A stretch of DNA of 64,000 bases from Trebouxia sp. TZW2008 (Eukaryota; Chlorophyta; Trebouxiophyceae; Trebouxiales; Trebouxiaceae). Position numbers and translations under genes: made by a program. The stretch's first letter is position 1. Each line of letters starts with the position of its first letter. Of this stretch, positions 13,701 through 23,330 are shown piece by piece. The stretch is from positions 1-64,000 of the forward strand of contig BDIU01000370.1 in the NCBI GenBank assembly GCA_002118135.1, written 5' to 3'. The notes under the pieces were generated by a model that saw only the letters and a list, made by a program, of their open reading frames with translations, ran no database searches and had not been told where the DNA came from.

Positions 13701-15880
13701 TCTGGTACGTCTTTGTTGTTTGAGGTTGTTTCTGATAGAGATTGTTGTTGTGGGATCTTGCTCCTTTTTGTGTTGTGCTTGCGCTCAGGATGCTTGGGAG
13801 CAAATGTGGAAAAGGACACTGACCTGATGGGTCCTGCCTCCAAGTCCTGCAAGAACAAGATTGTGTATGGTTGAATTTTGGTCTGATTTGTTTTGGCGTA
13901 TTGAGTTCGCTTATGCAAAAATCTACTTTTTGTTGGCTTAAGCTTGCCCTCAGGCTTCTGGGGAGCCACTTGGAAAAGGACACTGATCTGATGCGACACA
14001 AGCCAAGTCCTGCAGGAAGCACAATAATAGTGCTGCTGATTACTTGAAATGATGGCTGCTTTTCTCCCCAGAAACATTGTCCTTACATCAAATCGAGCTT
14101 ACTCAGAAGTAGCATGGCAGTCAGAATGCAGTTGTCCACTCCCGATTGCATCTCTGTTACGACAGGAATGTCCTCATAGCATGTCAAGTGTCCTGATGTT
14201 GAAGAGGCAGCACACTCTGTTGCTGGGATTGTGGCCAGCTCAAGCACGCACCAGTATATGCGCATGAGTCTATACCTCAAACCAGGCAGCAAGGCGGAGC
14301 TTGCAGTCAAAGAAGCAGATGTAGTCATCAGTGCAGCACATCCCTCATTTGCTGGCGCTGGTGCTGGCTCAAGCATGCTTTGGCATATGAGCTGAGATTT
14401 TGTGTTTTCGGCTAGACAATGCACACATCACACAATGCCGTGGTCAAGATGAGCTGGGGTGAGTACCTCAAACCAGGCAGCAAGGCGGAGCTTGCAGTCA
14501 AAAAAACGAATGTAGCCGTCAGCAGCGCCTGACACCAGGTACTTGTCCACTGCACATAGGCTGTACACGGGGCTGCTGTGTATGCCCAGGATCTTGGCAG
14601 CTTTGCGGTACTTCTTGCCGTTGGCATCAAGCTGCATTGGCGTCCACAGAATGATCTCCCCACTGCTGGCGCCAGACGCAGCCTGTACAAGTGTCATGTT
14701 AATGTTGACTGAGCGACGGAGTGATTTCGACTTGACTGACTGACTGATTGGCTGACTGACTGCCTGACTGGCTGGCTGGCTGGCTGACTAACTGGTTGTT
14801 TGGCTGATGACTGACTGATTGTTTGTGGTGTGAATATAATGTGATAGTTGCTGTCTTTGATACAGGACTTGACTGAAAAGTGTGCTTGAGGAGCATTTTG
14901 CTGCTACGGCATGGCATGACAGAAGTCTTTATGCTCGCATGATGATTGACAGCAGAAGTTGAGCAGACACTGACAAATGCGCTTCCAAGTGTCAAGTATG
15001 ACGGAATGTAGTCTGTGGCAGTGATATGTGTATATGTCAGTGCGAGTGTTCAGACGCTTGTTGACATGTTGCGCGCAACAAGCACATCACTGCTTGCCCA
15101 GCAGCTGCATGCTGATGAGTGCAGTTTCTTGGGACAAATTGAAGCACTGCAGAGAAAGCACGGCACCTGCTGGCCATCTGGCAAGAAGCTAGACATGGTA
15201 AAATCTCCAACCGCCCTTTTGAACTCCATTGCCCTAGTTGGAGATGTCACAAGGCCCACTGACTTGGACGTCAAGCCCCAGAAACAGATGTGGGCCTTGC
15301 CATTTGTGATCAGCTCTGAGCCATCAGGGCTAAGGCAGAAGCAGTTTTTCTGCTCTCCAGCTGGAATGGCCGTTGTGAAGACAGGGGTTTGTGCAGGACT
15401 GCTGAGATCCCAAATAGAAATGATCTGCTGCACAGTGCCGCCTGGCTTCAATGCACTCATGGCTACAAGGCTGTGACCGTCTGGCGTCAGCTGCAATGCT
15501 TGCACACCAAAAGGGTGAGGCTTGGACACGCTCCAGATTGGGTTGCCATTCTGGACATCCCACACCACCATCAAGGAGTCTGGCCCAATGTCAGCTGAGG
15601 CCAACACTGATCTGTCCTTTGAGGCAGTCAGGCAAGATACAGGCTGGCAATGGCCTTGCAGTACAGTCTGCTGAGCATTGTCATGGCTGCAAATGATAAC
15701 CATATGCGAAGCAGAATATGCAAGCTTGTGCTCCCTCTCAGTCTGCAGCATCACAGAGAGCAGTTTGAATGATCCGTCATACACGGTAAGGAAGACACAA
15801 CAATGCACCAGAAGCATTACCGACAGCTCGACGACGCCAGCTGACGGCCTGTCAGTCAACCCAAATACTGATTGCAGCTC
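6856..15880 (-). CDS. CFAP251: Cilia- and flagella-associated protein 251 (WDR66), WD repeats plus calmodulin-like tail
   Basis: CFAP251 is an axonemal protein of the calmodulin- and spoke-associated complex near radial spoke 3. Exons in transcript order: 15821-15880, 15167-15742, 14467-14682, 13365-13565, 12261-12527, 11689-11902, 10499-10796, 9614-9818, 9106-9252, 8519-8621, 7473-7662, 6856-7063. These join in phase to about 894 residues. The first (VFGLTDRPSAGVVELS) and second exons match the N-terminal WD blades; later blades include SGAADGYIRFFD, GPIRSVSFS and MVTHPTKPLFMVAGDKG. The tail carries the family signature DYFCYAQLASQ, then MALCQALGFYPSG, VDLQQFLALYLNYRP and LSRDELMTALTTFGEPLTHE, as in animal WDR66 C termini. 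The intron after 9106 starts with GC, not GT. Any N-terminal extension beyond 15880 was not resolved. Nearly every exon from 14682 downwards is accompanied by a diverged partial copy in a flanking intron. Confidence 0.9.
7700..7890 (-). repeat. Two partial copies of CFAP251 exon 7473-7662
   Basis: The segments near 7703-7733 (ccaaaaattgctgcaagtca) and 7838-7883 (ccccttgctggctgcctgg) repeat parts of the exon at 7473-7662. They flank the TA microsatellite in the intron. Confidence 0.7.
7728..7764. repeat. (TA)n microsatellite
   Basis: An uninterrupted run of TA dinucleotides, followed by a looser TA/CATATG stretch to about 7825. It lies inside a CFAP251 intron. Confidence 0.95.
8287..8570 (-). 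repeat. ~111-bp tandem repeat derived from a CFAP251 exon boundary
   Basis: Three units start near 8288, 8399 and 8510. Each begins with the donor-side text (gtacctgatggg or a variant), then agaagcccagggcctggcac. The third unit is the real exon 8519-8621. The first two continue into shared intron-like text (gaaatgcatgcaaacttcat). A separate copy of the other exon end lies at about 8742-8797. Confidence 0.88.
9016..9045 (-). repeat. Short copy of the 3' end of CFAP251 exon 9106-9252
   Basis: The text tgcctggctggccagctg recurs here and at 9104-9121, so the exon end and its GC donor context are duplicated about 85 bp downstream in transcript order. Confidence 0.7.
9825..10175 (-). repeat. Two copies of CFAP251 exon 9614-9818
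   Basis: Copies at about 9848-9998 and 10018-10172 repeat sequence for SSDTFYIAYS, WPLTG and SKALGLVAHPGK. Both retain the acceptor-side end but lose the part that encodes the conserved WD tail (GADDGSVMVWQ), so they are truncated at the donor side. Confidence 0.88.
10930..11260 (-). repeat. Degenerate copies of the start of CFAP251 exon 10499-10796
   Basis: Segments near 10940-11022, 11065-11157 and 11215-11262 repeat text such as ggcaaagc...gagggtgaca...catactctgccacac...ccatccttgcctgcag, which is the acceptor end of the exon finishing at 10796. All are short and diverged. Confidence 0.75.
11295..11610 (-). repeat. Two degenerate copies of CFAP251 exon 11689-11902
   Basis: The stretch 11298-11425 (cttcccagccagccaaggcagtg and following) and the stretch 11530-11608 (tcagccagggcagtgcagtt) both match the exon at 11689-11902. 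Both are interrupted, so they look like relics. Confidence 0.75.
12596..12996 (-). repeat. Two extra copies of the CFAP251 WD exon 12261-12527
   Basis: The copy at about 12797-12996 keeps an open frame for GIVHNA, VTHPTKPLFMVAGDK and AVTCMVFTHDGTILAV, then meets a stop. The copy at about 12596-12760 is frame-shifted near tctgaaaatgacccccc. Both retain the ctgcat acceptor end; neither retains the 3' part and donor of the full exon. The intact exon is the one at 12261-12527. Confidence 0.9.
13240..14015 (-). repeat. Cluster of partial copies of CFAP251 exon 13365-13565
   Basis: The acceptor end of the exon (gatgggtcctgcctccaagt) recurs near 13661-13687, 13827-13853 and, more degraded, 13990-14013. 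The donor end is repeated at about 13245-13337. Read on the minus strand the copies give GPIRSVSFS-like fragments in several frames. Confidence 0.9.
14274..14335 (-). repeat. Partial copy of CFAP251 exon 14467-14682
   Basis: The sequence from 14275 (acctcaaaccaggcagcaag) repeats the donor end of the exon at 14467, including the splice site, then diverges after about 55 bp. Confidence 0.85.
14731..14825. repeat. Degenerate TGAC/TGGC tetranucleotide repeat
   Basis: About 90 bp of tgactgactgactgat-like units drifting to ggctggctggctggctgac. It is intronic in CFAP251. Confidence 0.9.
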
Positions 15881-16943
15881 CTGCAGCAGTGCATCAGCTC
15901 TCAAAGATACAGCAATCAATTCATATGCTACACGTCTGAAACACATTTGTAAATTAGATGTAGAAGGTCTCACAATGGCTTGCATCGCGGCTGAGGGCAC
16001 GTTTCCTGATTACTTCAAACTGTCTTGGTTGCGAATGCGCAAGCAGTCTCAGAGCTGCGTTCCGGCCGACGCGGCGCTGACCAAATTTTATGTCTTTGAC
16101 TTACAATGCTTGCGGCATTGCATGTGTGAAGCGACTTCCTCAAAAAAACTCAGAACAGAGGCTGCCCTGCTTGACATGTTGAAATCTGTGTTGAAATCTG
16201 AAGCTCAGTCAAGAAGATGCACTACAGGCGGGAGGGCCAGTTCTGGCAAGTACATCAGCTGACTGCTGAATTTTGCATCACATTGCATCCGATCAGACTA
16301 GTTGGCTGGCTAAAGGATGTAAAACCTCTCTCTCTCTCTCTTAAGCAAAGGCAAGATGAAAATTGCTACACTTGTATGCCCATGTGATTGGAGACAATCA
16401 AACAACTGTGAAGTGAAACAAACACGAAACACGAGGATGTCTTTGAAGTTGCGTTTTTGGGGGGCTTTTGTCACAGCCTTAAACCCTATTAGACAGGCTA
16501 CAAGCTAGCTGGCTGCTCCCCTTCCATACTGAGAAGGATGCCTTGATGCACCCGAATCTCAGTTCTCTCAGTTCGTATGAGTCAATCAATGCATAGTCAG
16601 CCATACAGAAACAAGATCAGAGACGGATGCCTTTGAGCAGCTGCCAGCATTGGACAGCGTGACTAACGCATCCTGTGACTAAGGTGCACCGTGACTAACC
16701 CAACCCTCATCTGATGCTTTACATGAGCATGCTGCAGCTTGATAGCGCGTGAAGCGATGCAGCCTGCGATACATAAAACCCGGACGTTTGACGCGCTGCT
16801 CCGGTCGGCATCGACTCGACTAAGCCAAGACTCAAGTTTCGTGCCAGCACTGCAGCATCCCGCGTGCATTGTGACAAGCGAGGTGTTCACGACTCGGTGC
16901 TTTCGCTGCAGCTGTGCGCGCGTGTGGCGAGCGAGTATTCACA
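15881..16943. promoter_or_regulatory. Divergent region between CFAP251 and the LURP-type gene
   Basis: About 1 kb separates the first supported CFAP251 exon (minus) from the LURP start codon (plus). It may also contain an unrecognised 5' exon of CFAP251. A CT run lies at 16326-16341. I could not identify a defined core promoter element. Confidence 0.4.
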
Positions 16944-18686
16944 ATGGCAGCTGTCATTGGGCCGGAATATTGCTGTCCTGCGCCGACGACCTTCTACGTT
17001 CAAGACAACTTGAAGAGCTGGAGTGGTGAGGATGTGAAGATACTGGACGGCACTGGCGGTATTGCATTCACCGTGGACGCTAAAACTTGGTCTGCAAAAC
17101 AGCTCAGAGTAATGAAGGATGCCCAAGGCAAGCCTGTCTGCTCAATGAAGCAAAAGGTACCCTTGTTGTTAGCAGGCTCTTGACAGACACACCCATTGAA
17201 ACAAGCTGCAGCTTTTGCTGCGAGTGCAAGCATGTCAATCATAAACAGAAGTTTTCGAGCAAACTGCGCTTTGCATGCCCCATATTCGACGTGAGGTTGC
17301 TGTCGTGCACATTCAAGTGCTGCCATGCTTGTTGGCATCGTGTAGCAACACCTAGCATGAGCTAGCGCTGCTTGATCATCAGCATTATTCTGACAATGCC
17401 TCAAACACAACCCATCACAAAGGCTGTTGACATAGTATCATGTGCTGTTGCAGCAATGGAGTTGGAAGCAGAAATGGACCATTTGCAAGGGCGCAAACGC
17501 TGATGACTCAATGCAGATAGCAAAAGTTAGTCGAGACGCCAAGTTCATGAAATATGGCACCCTGCACATTCAGCTGGCAAATGACGATCAGAGCGCTTAC
17601 ACATTGCAAGTAAGCTGTTACGGCACGTGCAGACCTTGATGCATGTCTGTATGCCGCGCCATTATTTTCGCCATGATGCTGCACCATTGCGACATTGTGA
17701 CCAATTGTCCATTGTGACTGTGATGATGCTCCTGAATGAATCTGCCTTCGCCATTGCTGCCCCTATGCTCAAAAGATTTTCATTGCTGCTTTGTGTGTTG
17801 ACGCTTGTGAAAGTTAAATGGAATGCTGCACTTGGTCAGTTCCACCATCTTTTCACAAGCCTACATCAATGGTATCAAGCTCACAGAAGACATTTGTCAC
17901 TGTGATGCTGAAGTAATTTCTCGCTTCTTCAGGCTAGTGGGGGCTGGACATGCACCCGGGATGTCGACTTACTGTTCCATGGTCAAGTCATTGGTCATGT
18001 GAGTTCCCATAACTCTGTGTCAGACGTCATCACCATCACCACCATTATCATTTACATCCTCGTCCTGAGGTTCCATGACCACTGCATGTTGCATCCAGAA
18101 GCAGTGAAGTCTGCATCAGTGCTTTCACCAGACTGTGCTTCATGGAGCTTGCTGAAATATCAAATGCGTCTCCTCTGCATGAGCATCTTCATGCAAGGGG
18201 ATCTGCGTGAGCATTTTCATGCAAGGGGATCTCTGTCAGGACTCCAGATGCAATCAGACACTGTGCTGCAGGCCTCAACTGAGCACAGCACATCCACAGT
18301 TTTGCTTTCCTGCCATTTCTGACACACAGATGTTGCATGTATGCCATGTAGATGCCTTGCTGCAATTTCTTGCTGTGTCTTGACAGCAGCTGGGCAGCGG
18401 CATTCAGACATATGCAGATACAAGCCAATGTACATTGCCCTGCAAAGTGCTCAATTTTTGCACAACAGCTTTCTTCTGATGACAGCAAGTCAGCTCTGCA
18501 CATGTGACCAGTGCCTTGTCTGTGCTGCAGGCAAAGCTCACAAAAACAGCAAGCGCCATTTTCCTCAATAAAATGTGCTACGAAGTCACAATCAACCCAG
18601 GCTATGACCATGCGTTCCTCTTGTGCATCATAGTCATCATGAATGCGTACTACCATCAGTACGTCACTGCTGCTGTCATCGCCTGA
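16944..18686 (+). CDS. LURP-one-related (DUF567, tubby-C-like) protein
   Basis: Four exons, 16944-17156, 17454-17609, 17933-17998 and 18531-18686, join in frame to 195 residues, the usual size for LURP-one-related proteins. The fold is related to the Tubby C-terminal domain and phospholipid scramblases. Visible family features are an N-terminal strand set (LKSWSGEDVKILDGTGGIAF), the repeated pattern MKDAQGKPVCSMKQK, WTICKGAN near the middle, and a C-terminal helix ending AFLLCIIVIMNAYYHQ. Plant members are linked to defence or membrane roles, but most have no proven function. The start was chosen because it lies just upstream of the conserved domain and gives the expected length. All four exons use GT-AG junctions in phase 0. 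Confidence 0.85.
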
Positions 18687-20283
18687 GACACGGGAAACAG
18701 GCCTCAAGGTGGAAGCATGCACAATGCAATTTTGGTAAATGCAGCAAGCATTGCAGCAAAGCAGTACAGCTCCAGCCGTCTTACACTTGTACCGATGACT
18801 ATGACTCTGGTAGCGTGTGACAGTGCAATGTTTGGCATGAATAAGGTACAGTTGGACAGCAGCATTGCTAGCATGCTCTTGTGACAGACAAGGAAACTGC
18901 TTGCCACTTCTGGTTTGATACAGAGCTGCTGGTTCATGGCACTGGCCATGGGGGTTTGTTGTAGAGTGTAAAACATGCAGACTACAGCAATTTCTGTTGG
19001 GTCCGGGAGTCATTGTGTTTTGCAGTTGACAATACTTGGTAGTGCTAGTCTGTAGAGTGTATTGTTTCATTGTTGCAGTGCAAACTCTTTCATTTTGGCT
19101 TAGATGCAGCATGCAGATCACATGCTACAGATGACAAGTGATCGTGAGTTTAAAGTCAGAGTGTCGATTGAAACAGATGCATTGCCTGCCTTGAACAAGA
19201 TCAACGCAAGGTGTACGTGACCTTCTCATTGATACTTGCAAACTTTTGATCATGTGGTCAAGCACTGAATGTAAATACACTGTCAGCCAGCAAGCTGACT
19301 CCACTCGGTGAAGTTCACTACTGTCTGTGTAATGAAGGCTGCAGCATCGATGCCAAGTAGCGCTATGCGTCAGCCTAGTTGTTGACACAGGACCATGCCT
19401 TGAGATGCAATGCCCCATACTCATGGCAGCAAACCGAAGCTGACTGCTTTTCGTGTAATGAAGTGCACATGCGTGCCTGTTACAACTGTTGTGAATTGCA
19501 TCTTGTAGTTGGCTGGCACGGACCAGCCAGCAGCAAACCTGCAAATAAATTGCTACGTATGCTTACGCATGGGTGCACTAGCACCCCTTGGTCTCGACCA
19601 TCCAGCACAAAGTATGAAAGCAGAATGCAGAAGTCAACGAGTTGACATGCAGAAGAAGATGTTCGACAGCCGATCGAATTACTAAGTATCCCTCAGATTT
19701 TGCTTGGATAGAGACTTATGTCGTAATGCATGCAACCCTAGACGGTAGCTGCTTGCAATACAGCTGCTCTTATTCACCTTTCCCGTATGCAACACGCCAA
19801 GCGCAAACTGGCACCACTGAAGGCCTACAGGGTGACTTATCACCCAGGCTGTGCTACAAAGCTCTCAGAAGGCACTCCTCCCACGCCATTACTGCTGATA
19901 GGTGAGCGCTTGTTATGCCTGTCTTGCTTGTTACCTTGTTGCCTTGAGCTGACCCTCGTCGCGCAAGAGGACCGCTTCTCGGCGCACAATTTTGTGCAGT
20001 ACGGCAATCTGCATCTGCATAGCTCAATAAGCATGGCTGCGAGTCCAGAGCTGCTGGTTATCGGCGTATTCTCGGAATATACTGCATCTCACGTGCAGTA
20101 GTGATCTTGCAAGTCAGCTACGGATCGCACCACGGCTCGGCACTCGGCGTACTGTCCTCATCTTGATCTAGCCGGGTCATATGCGCTCAAGCAACTGGTT
20201 CTGGTGCTCACGTGGCAGCTGACTGTGTTGCAGGTTTTGGGTGTCGTCTGTGACCTAATACATACGCTAGTGTTGCTACCATC
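18687..20283. other. Intergenic stretch, no gene supported
   Basis: Open frames here, such as 19787-20101 on the plus strand and the long minus-strand frame at 18189-19121, do not resemble a known family and have no supporting exon chain. I see only the downstream region of the LURP-type gene and the presumed promoter of the next gene. Confidence 0.45.
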
Positions 20284-22223
20284 ATGCATACCAGTCAGAC
20301 ACAGCTGCTCAGCAGTGATTCCTCAGAGGGCTTCCTGATGTCGGGTAACAGCCAGAAGCGCACGAGGCAACGCGCATCACAAAGCTACACTGCACCAAGG
20401 CATGCAGGTGTTAGAAAAGCAGCACAGCGCAGGTGAATAAGCTGGCTGTTTGCATGCCAAGCAGAGAGCACATGCAATTGCTGGTTGGTGGCATTGGCTC
20501 ATTGCCTATGTATGATTGCTCGATAATACTGAGCGCATGAGATTGCTCGTCAGTGGTCTAATGATTTGCCTGTGTAGTCCTTCACCAAGTCGTTGTGTAC
20601 TGACCAACCCACTGTGATCACTGCAGAGAAATTGACCGTGCAGCGAGAATTGCTGAGGATCAGAAGGAGGAAGCACTTTTGATCAGAGCGCAAGATGCGG
20701 TAAGTGCGCTGCTAATGCCGCTGCATGACTTTTCAGCCAGGGGAGCTTGCATTTACAATCTTCTGTCTGTTCTTTTCTGCTCTTTTACATGCGTAATCTG
20801 AAGGGGATTATGTCCTTCAGCACTAAGTGCAAGAATGCTGCAGATTCTGTTCTGACCTATTCTGCTTCTGGTGGGCTTGCAGACTGACACTTTCTGGTAT
20901 ATTCTGATTCTGAGCCCACGTCCAATTTTTGATGCGCTGAAAGACTGACAGCAAATAGCAGGTTGCACCATTCTGCAGTTGTAGATTCAGAATGGTGCAG
21001 TGGCAATGCTCCTGTTGTCAATTTGCTTTATCAGGGCGCGGTCAGATACAACAGGCTCTTCAGCTCAAGTTCCATTGAGTCTCAGCATTGTTTGTTTGCA
21101 TGGTGAACTGCTTGGCATCTTGCATTTGCCAGGAGGTTGAGTATGCACTGCAATGGTCTGTGTTGCTGTGTGCCTCAGACAGCTGCTGATACATATCTCT
21201 AGGCAGATTTTTGCTTGTTGCAGTCTTGGTCACACCAGTCAGGACTGTCTGCAGATTGATCTTCATACTTGATCTTTATACACTGCAGTCTTTGCTTGTA
21301 TCACCTAGGCCAAGCTGCTGGCAGTGAAATATGTGTAGCTGATGGTATTTGTTTGATTCTGCAAGGCAGCTGATGCTTTGAAAAGGGGCAGTAGTCTGCA
21401 CCCCAACAAATTGCTGTGAACTATAAGCAGCATGATTGAATTCTTGCCTGCATGCCAAACTGCATGGTAGAAAAGCGCTGTGTTGCTGAGCGATTTATCT
21501 GATGAACTTGATCATGCATTTCAGGTGGAAGCAGCAGAAAAGCTGAACAGCTGCCTGCATGCCAAGCTGCATGGTGCTACTAAGCAGATGATGGCCATCA
21601 TGTCAGAAATTGCGGCCTGGGAATCCAAGTTCAATGCCATCAAAGAAAACGAGCGCTTGACCCAAGATGCTGCTGTGAGTGATCACCCTATCCTCCAAAT
21701 GTTCGTATTGATGCTGTCGCTAGTCGCTGCGCTTAAGGGTTTCTTTCCAGAGTACCCCTTCCTATCAGCACCTTTCTGGAAACGCAATGTGTTTTGCTCA
21801 GCAATTTTGTGGACATGCAATGTGTTTCGCGTGTTTTCCTTTCAGTCAAAGTGTTTGCAGATGTTGTCTGTGCATTTATGTGTTAGCATTTGTGGTAACA
21901 GTGCACAGCCTCTTGCCCAAACCCTTGCCTTTGCTTTGCATGTCTCTGTGCATGCACCTGACCTGACCAATGTGCTGAAGGCATATGCAGAAATGTGTAG
22001 CAACACATCTTGCTTTCTTATTGACTAGACCCCTTGTCTGTGGCATCATGTTCTTCTCAGTTGTTCTTACAACCCTCACTTTCACATGGAATTCCCTCAC
22101 TTTTGTATATGACTCCAGGTCAATGGTGGCATATGGGTTCCTGGCGTGAACAGACTCCCGGCATCAGCAGATGATGACATTCGTTCCCAGTCTTCTTCAG
22201 ATGACTGCATCAGCCTCACTTGA
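20284..22223 (+). CDS. Small basic coiled-coil protein, unrecognised
   Basis: Four exons, 20284-20432, 20627-20699, 21525-21674 and 22119-22223, join exactly in phase to 158 residues. The N terminus is Ser-, Arg- and Lys-rich (SGNSQKRTRQRASQS), the middle is a predicted helix or coiled coil rich in Glu, Ala and Lys (EIDRAARIAEDQKEEALL, then MMAIMSEIAAWESKF), and the end is acidic (SADDDIRSQSSSDD). This layout would suit a subunit of a nuclear or microtubule complex, but I recognise no family. It has clean splice sites and consistent composition, so I think it is a real gene. Confidence 0.6.
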
Positions 22224-23330
22224 TTGGATCAAGCATCAGCCACTCAGATTGAGCCACCAGCAGCATCCAACGGTTTCCTTGCGTCATGACCGTAATGCAA
22301 CAGTATACGGCCATGATCAATTGGAGTCCAGCAAGACAGGGTTGCTGCTATTGTGCAATCTGATTTGGACAACATCAGTGGCTGTCAGCAAAAGCCCAGC
22401 TGTCTGTACGTGTTGCTCTGCAGGATTCCATGATGGGTCTATCATGTCTGTGTTGTAGTGTCAGTGATCTGATCTTTGCTGTTCTTGTTGATAGTTGCGC
22501 CATTCAGTGCTTTGTGTGGGGCCTTTGATTTCGTTCATGTCGTTGTACAGCAGTCCATAAAAGCAGGTACTTTATGGCAACCTTGTTGAGCAGACCATAA
22601 TGGCTGCCTACTGTTGTGACTTTGTACGGTGTACCCACCCAACCACACTGTACTGCTAAGTAGATGGCTCTACAATGTCATGTTACTGTAAAGATCAACA
22701 GGCTTTCTCTGGTTTCAGATTGAACACAACATTGACATTGCATGCATTGTGCTGGCCTTCATGGAACCATCCTTGGCTCTGAGCGTGTGCGCCTGCCCAA
22801 ATCTGGCCTCACATGGGGATAGCAACTGCACTGCAAGCATGTTCATCATCATGATTGTCATGTTTGTGTCATTCCTGCCATATCAGCATGATGTACATCA
22901 CATAGCGCTGCAGCCTTTTTGACATGAGCTTTATTCTGCGCATGGATTCTCGGCTGTAAACTGCTGCTGCTTGGATGAACTAGATTTAATTATAGATTTA
23001 TAGATGTTGCACTTTTCGTGACTGCAGTGCAGAGCTCCTCAGTTTCTCCAAGCATGTATGCAATGCATGCAAAGGTGTTTTGCTGGCAAGTGCAAACCTC
23101 AGACAACAAGCATGCTTGCACACCTCAAGTTGCGCCAAACTTTCAAACACAATTTGCACAGCTTATGCTTCTGCACAAATTGAAGGGCATGTCCTGCACT
23201 GCTTATGTTGTGTGTTTGCATTCACCAAATTCGCCAGTCATGTCTGCTGTGGGTTAAACGTGGCTTTGCTTATCCTTCAGAAGACCCCTTGCAGCAAAAA
23301 TAACATTGACACTACACGTCTGCATATCTA
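22224..23330. other. Intergenic stretch between convergent genes
   Basis: No coding exon or RNA gene is visible. It is the shared 3' region of the small coiled-coil gene (plus) and the dynamin gene (minus). Confidence 0.45.

Noticed and set aside
13286..14077. 263-residue minus-strand frame in the CFAP251 region
   Set aside because: It reads through several exon copies and introns in shifted frames; the real exon is 13365-13565 in another frame.
18189..19121. 310-residue open frame on the minus strand
   Set aside because: It overlaps the last exon of the LURP-type gene, is Cys/His-rich without pattern and matches no family. It looks like a chance open frame.
19787..20101. Possible small gene on the plus strand
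   Set aside because: The 104-residue frame has no recognisable domain, no splice partners and unremarkable composition.
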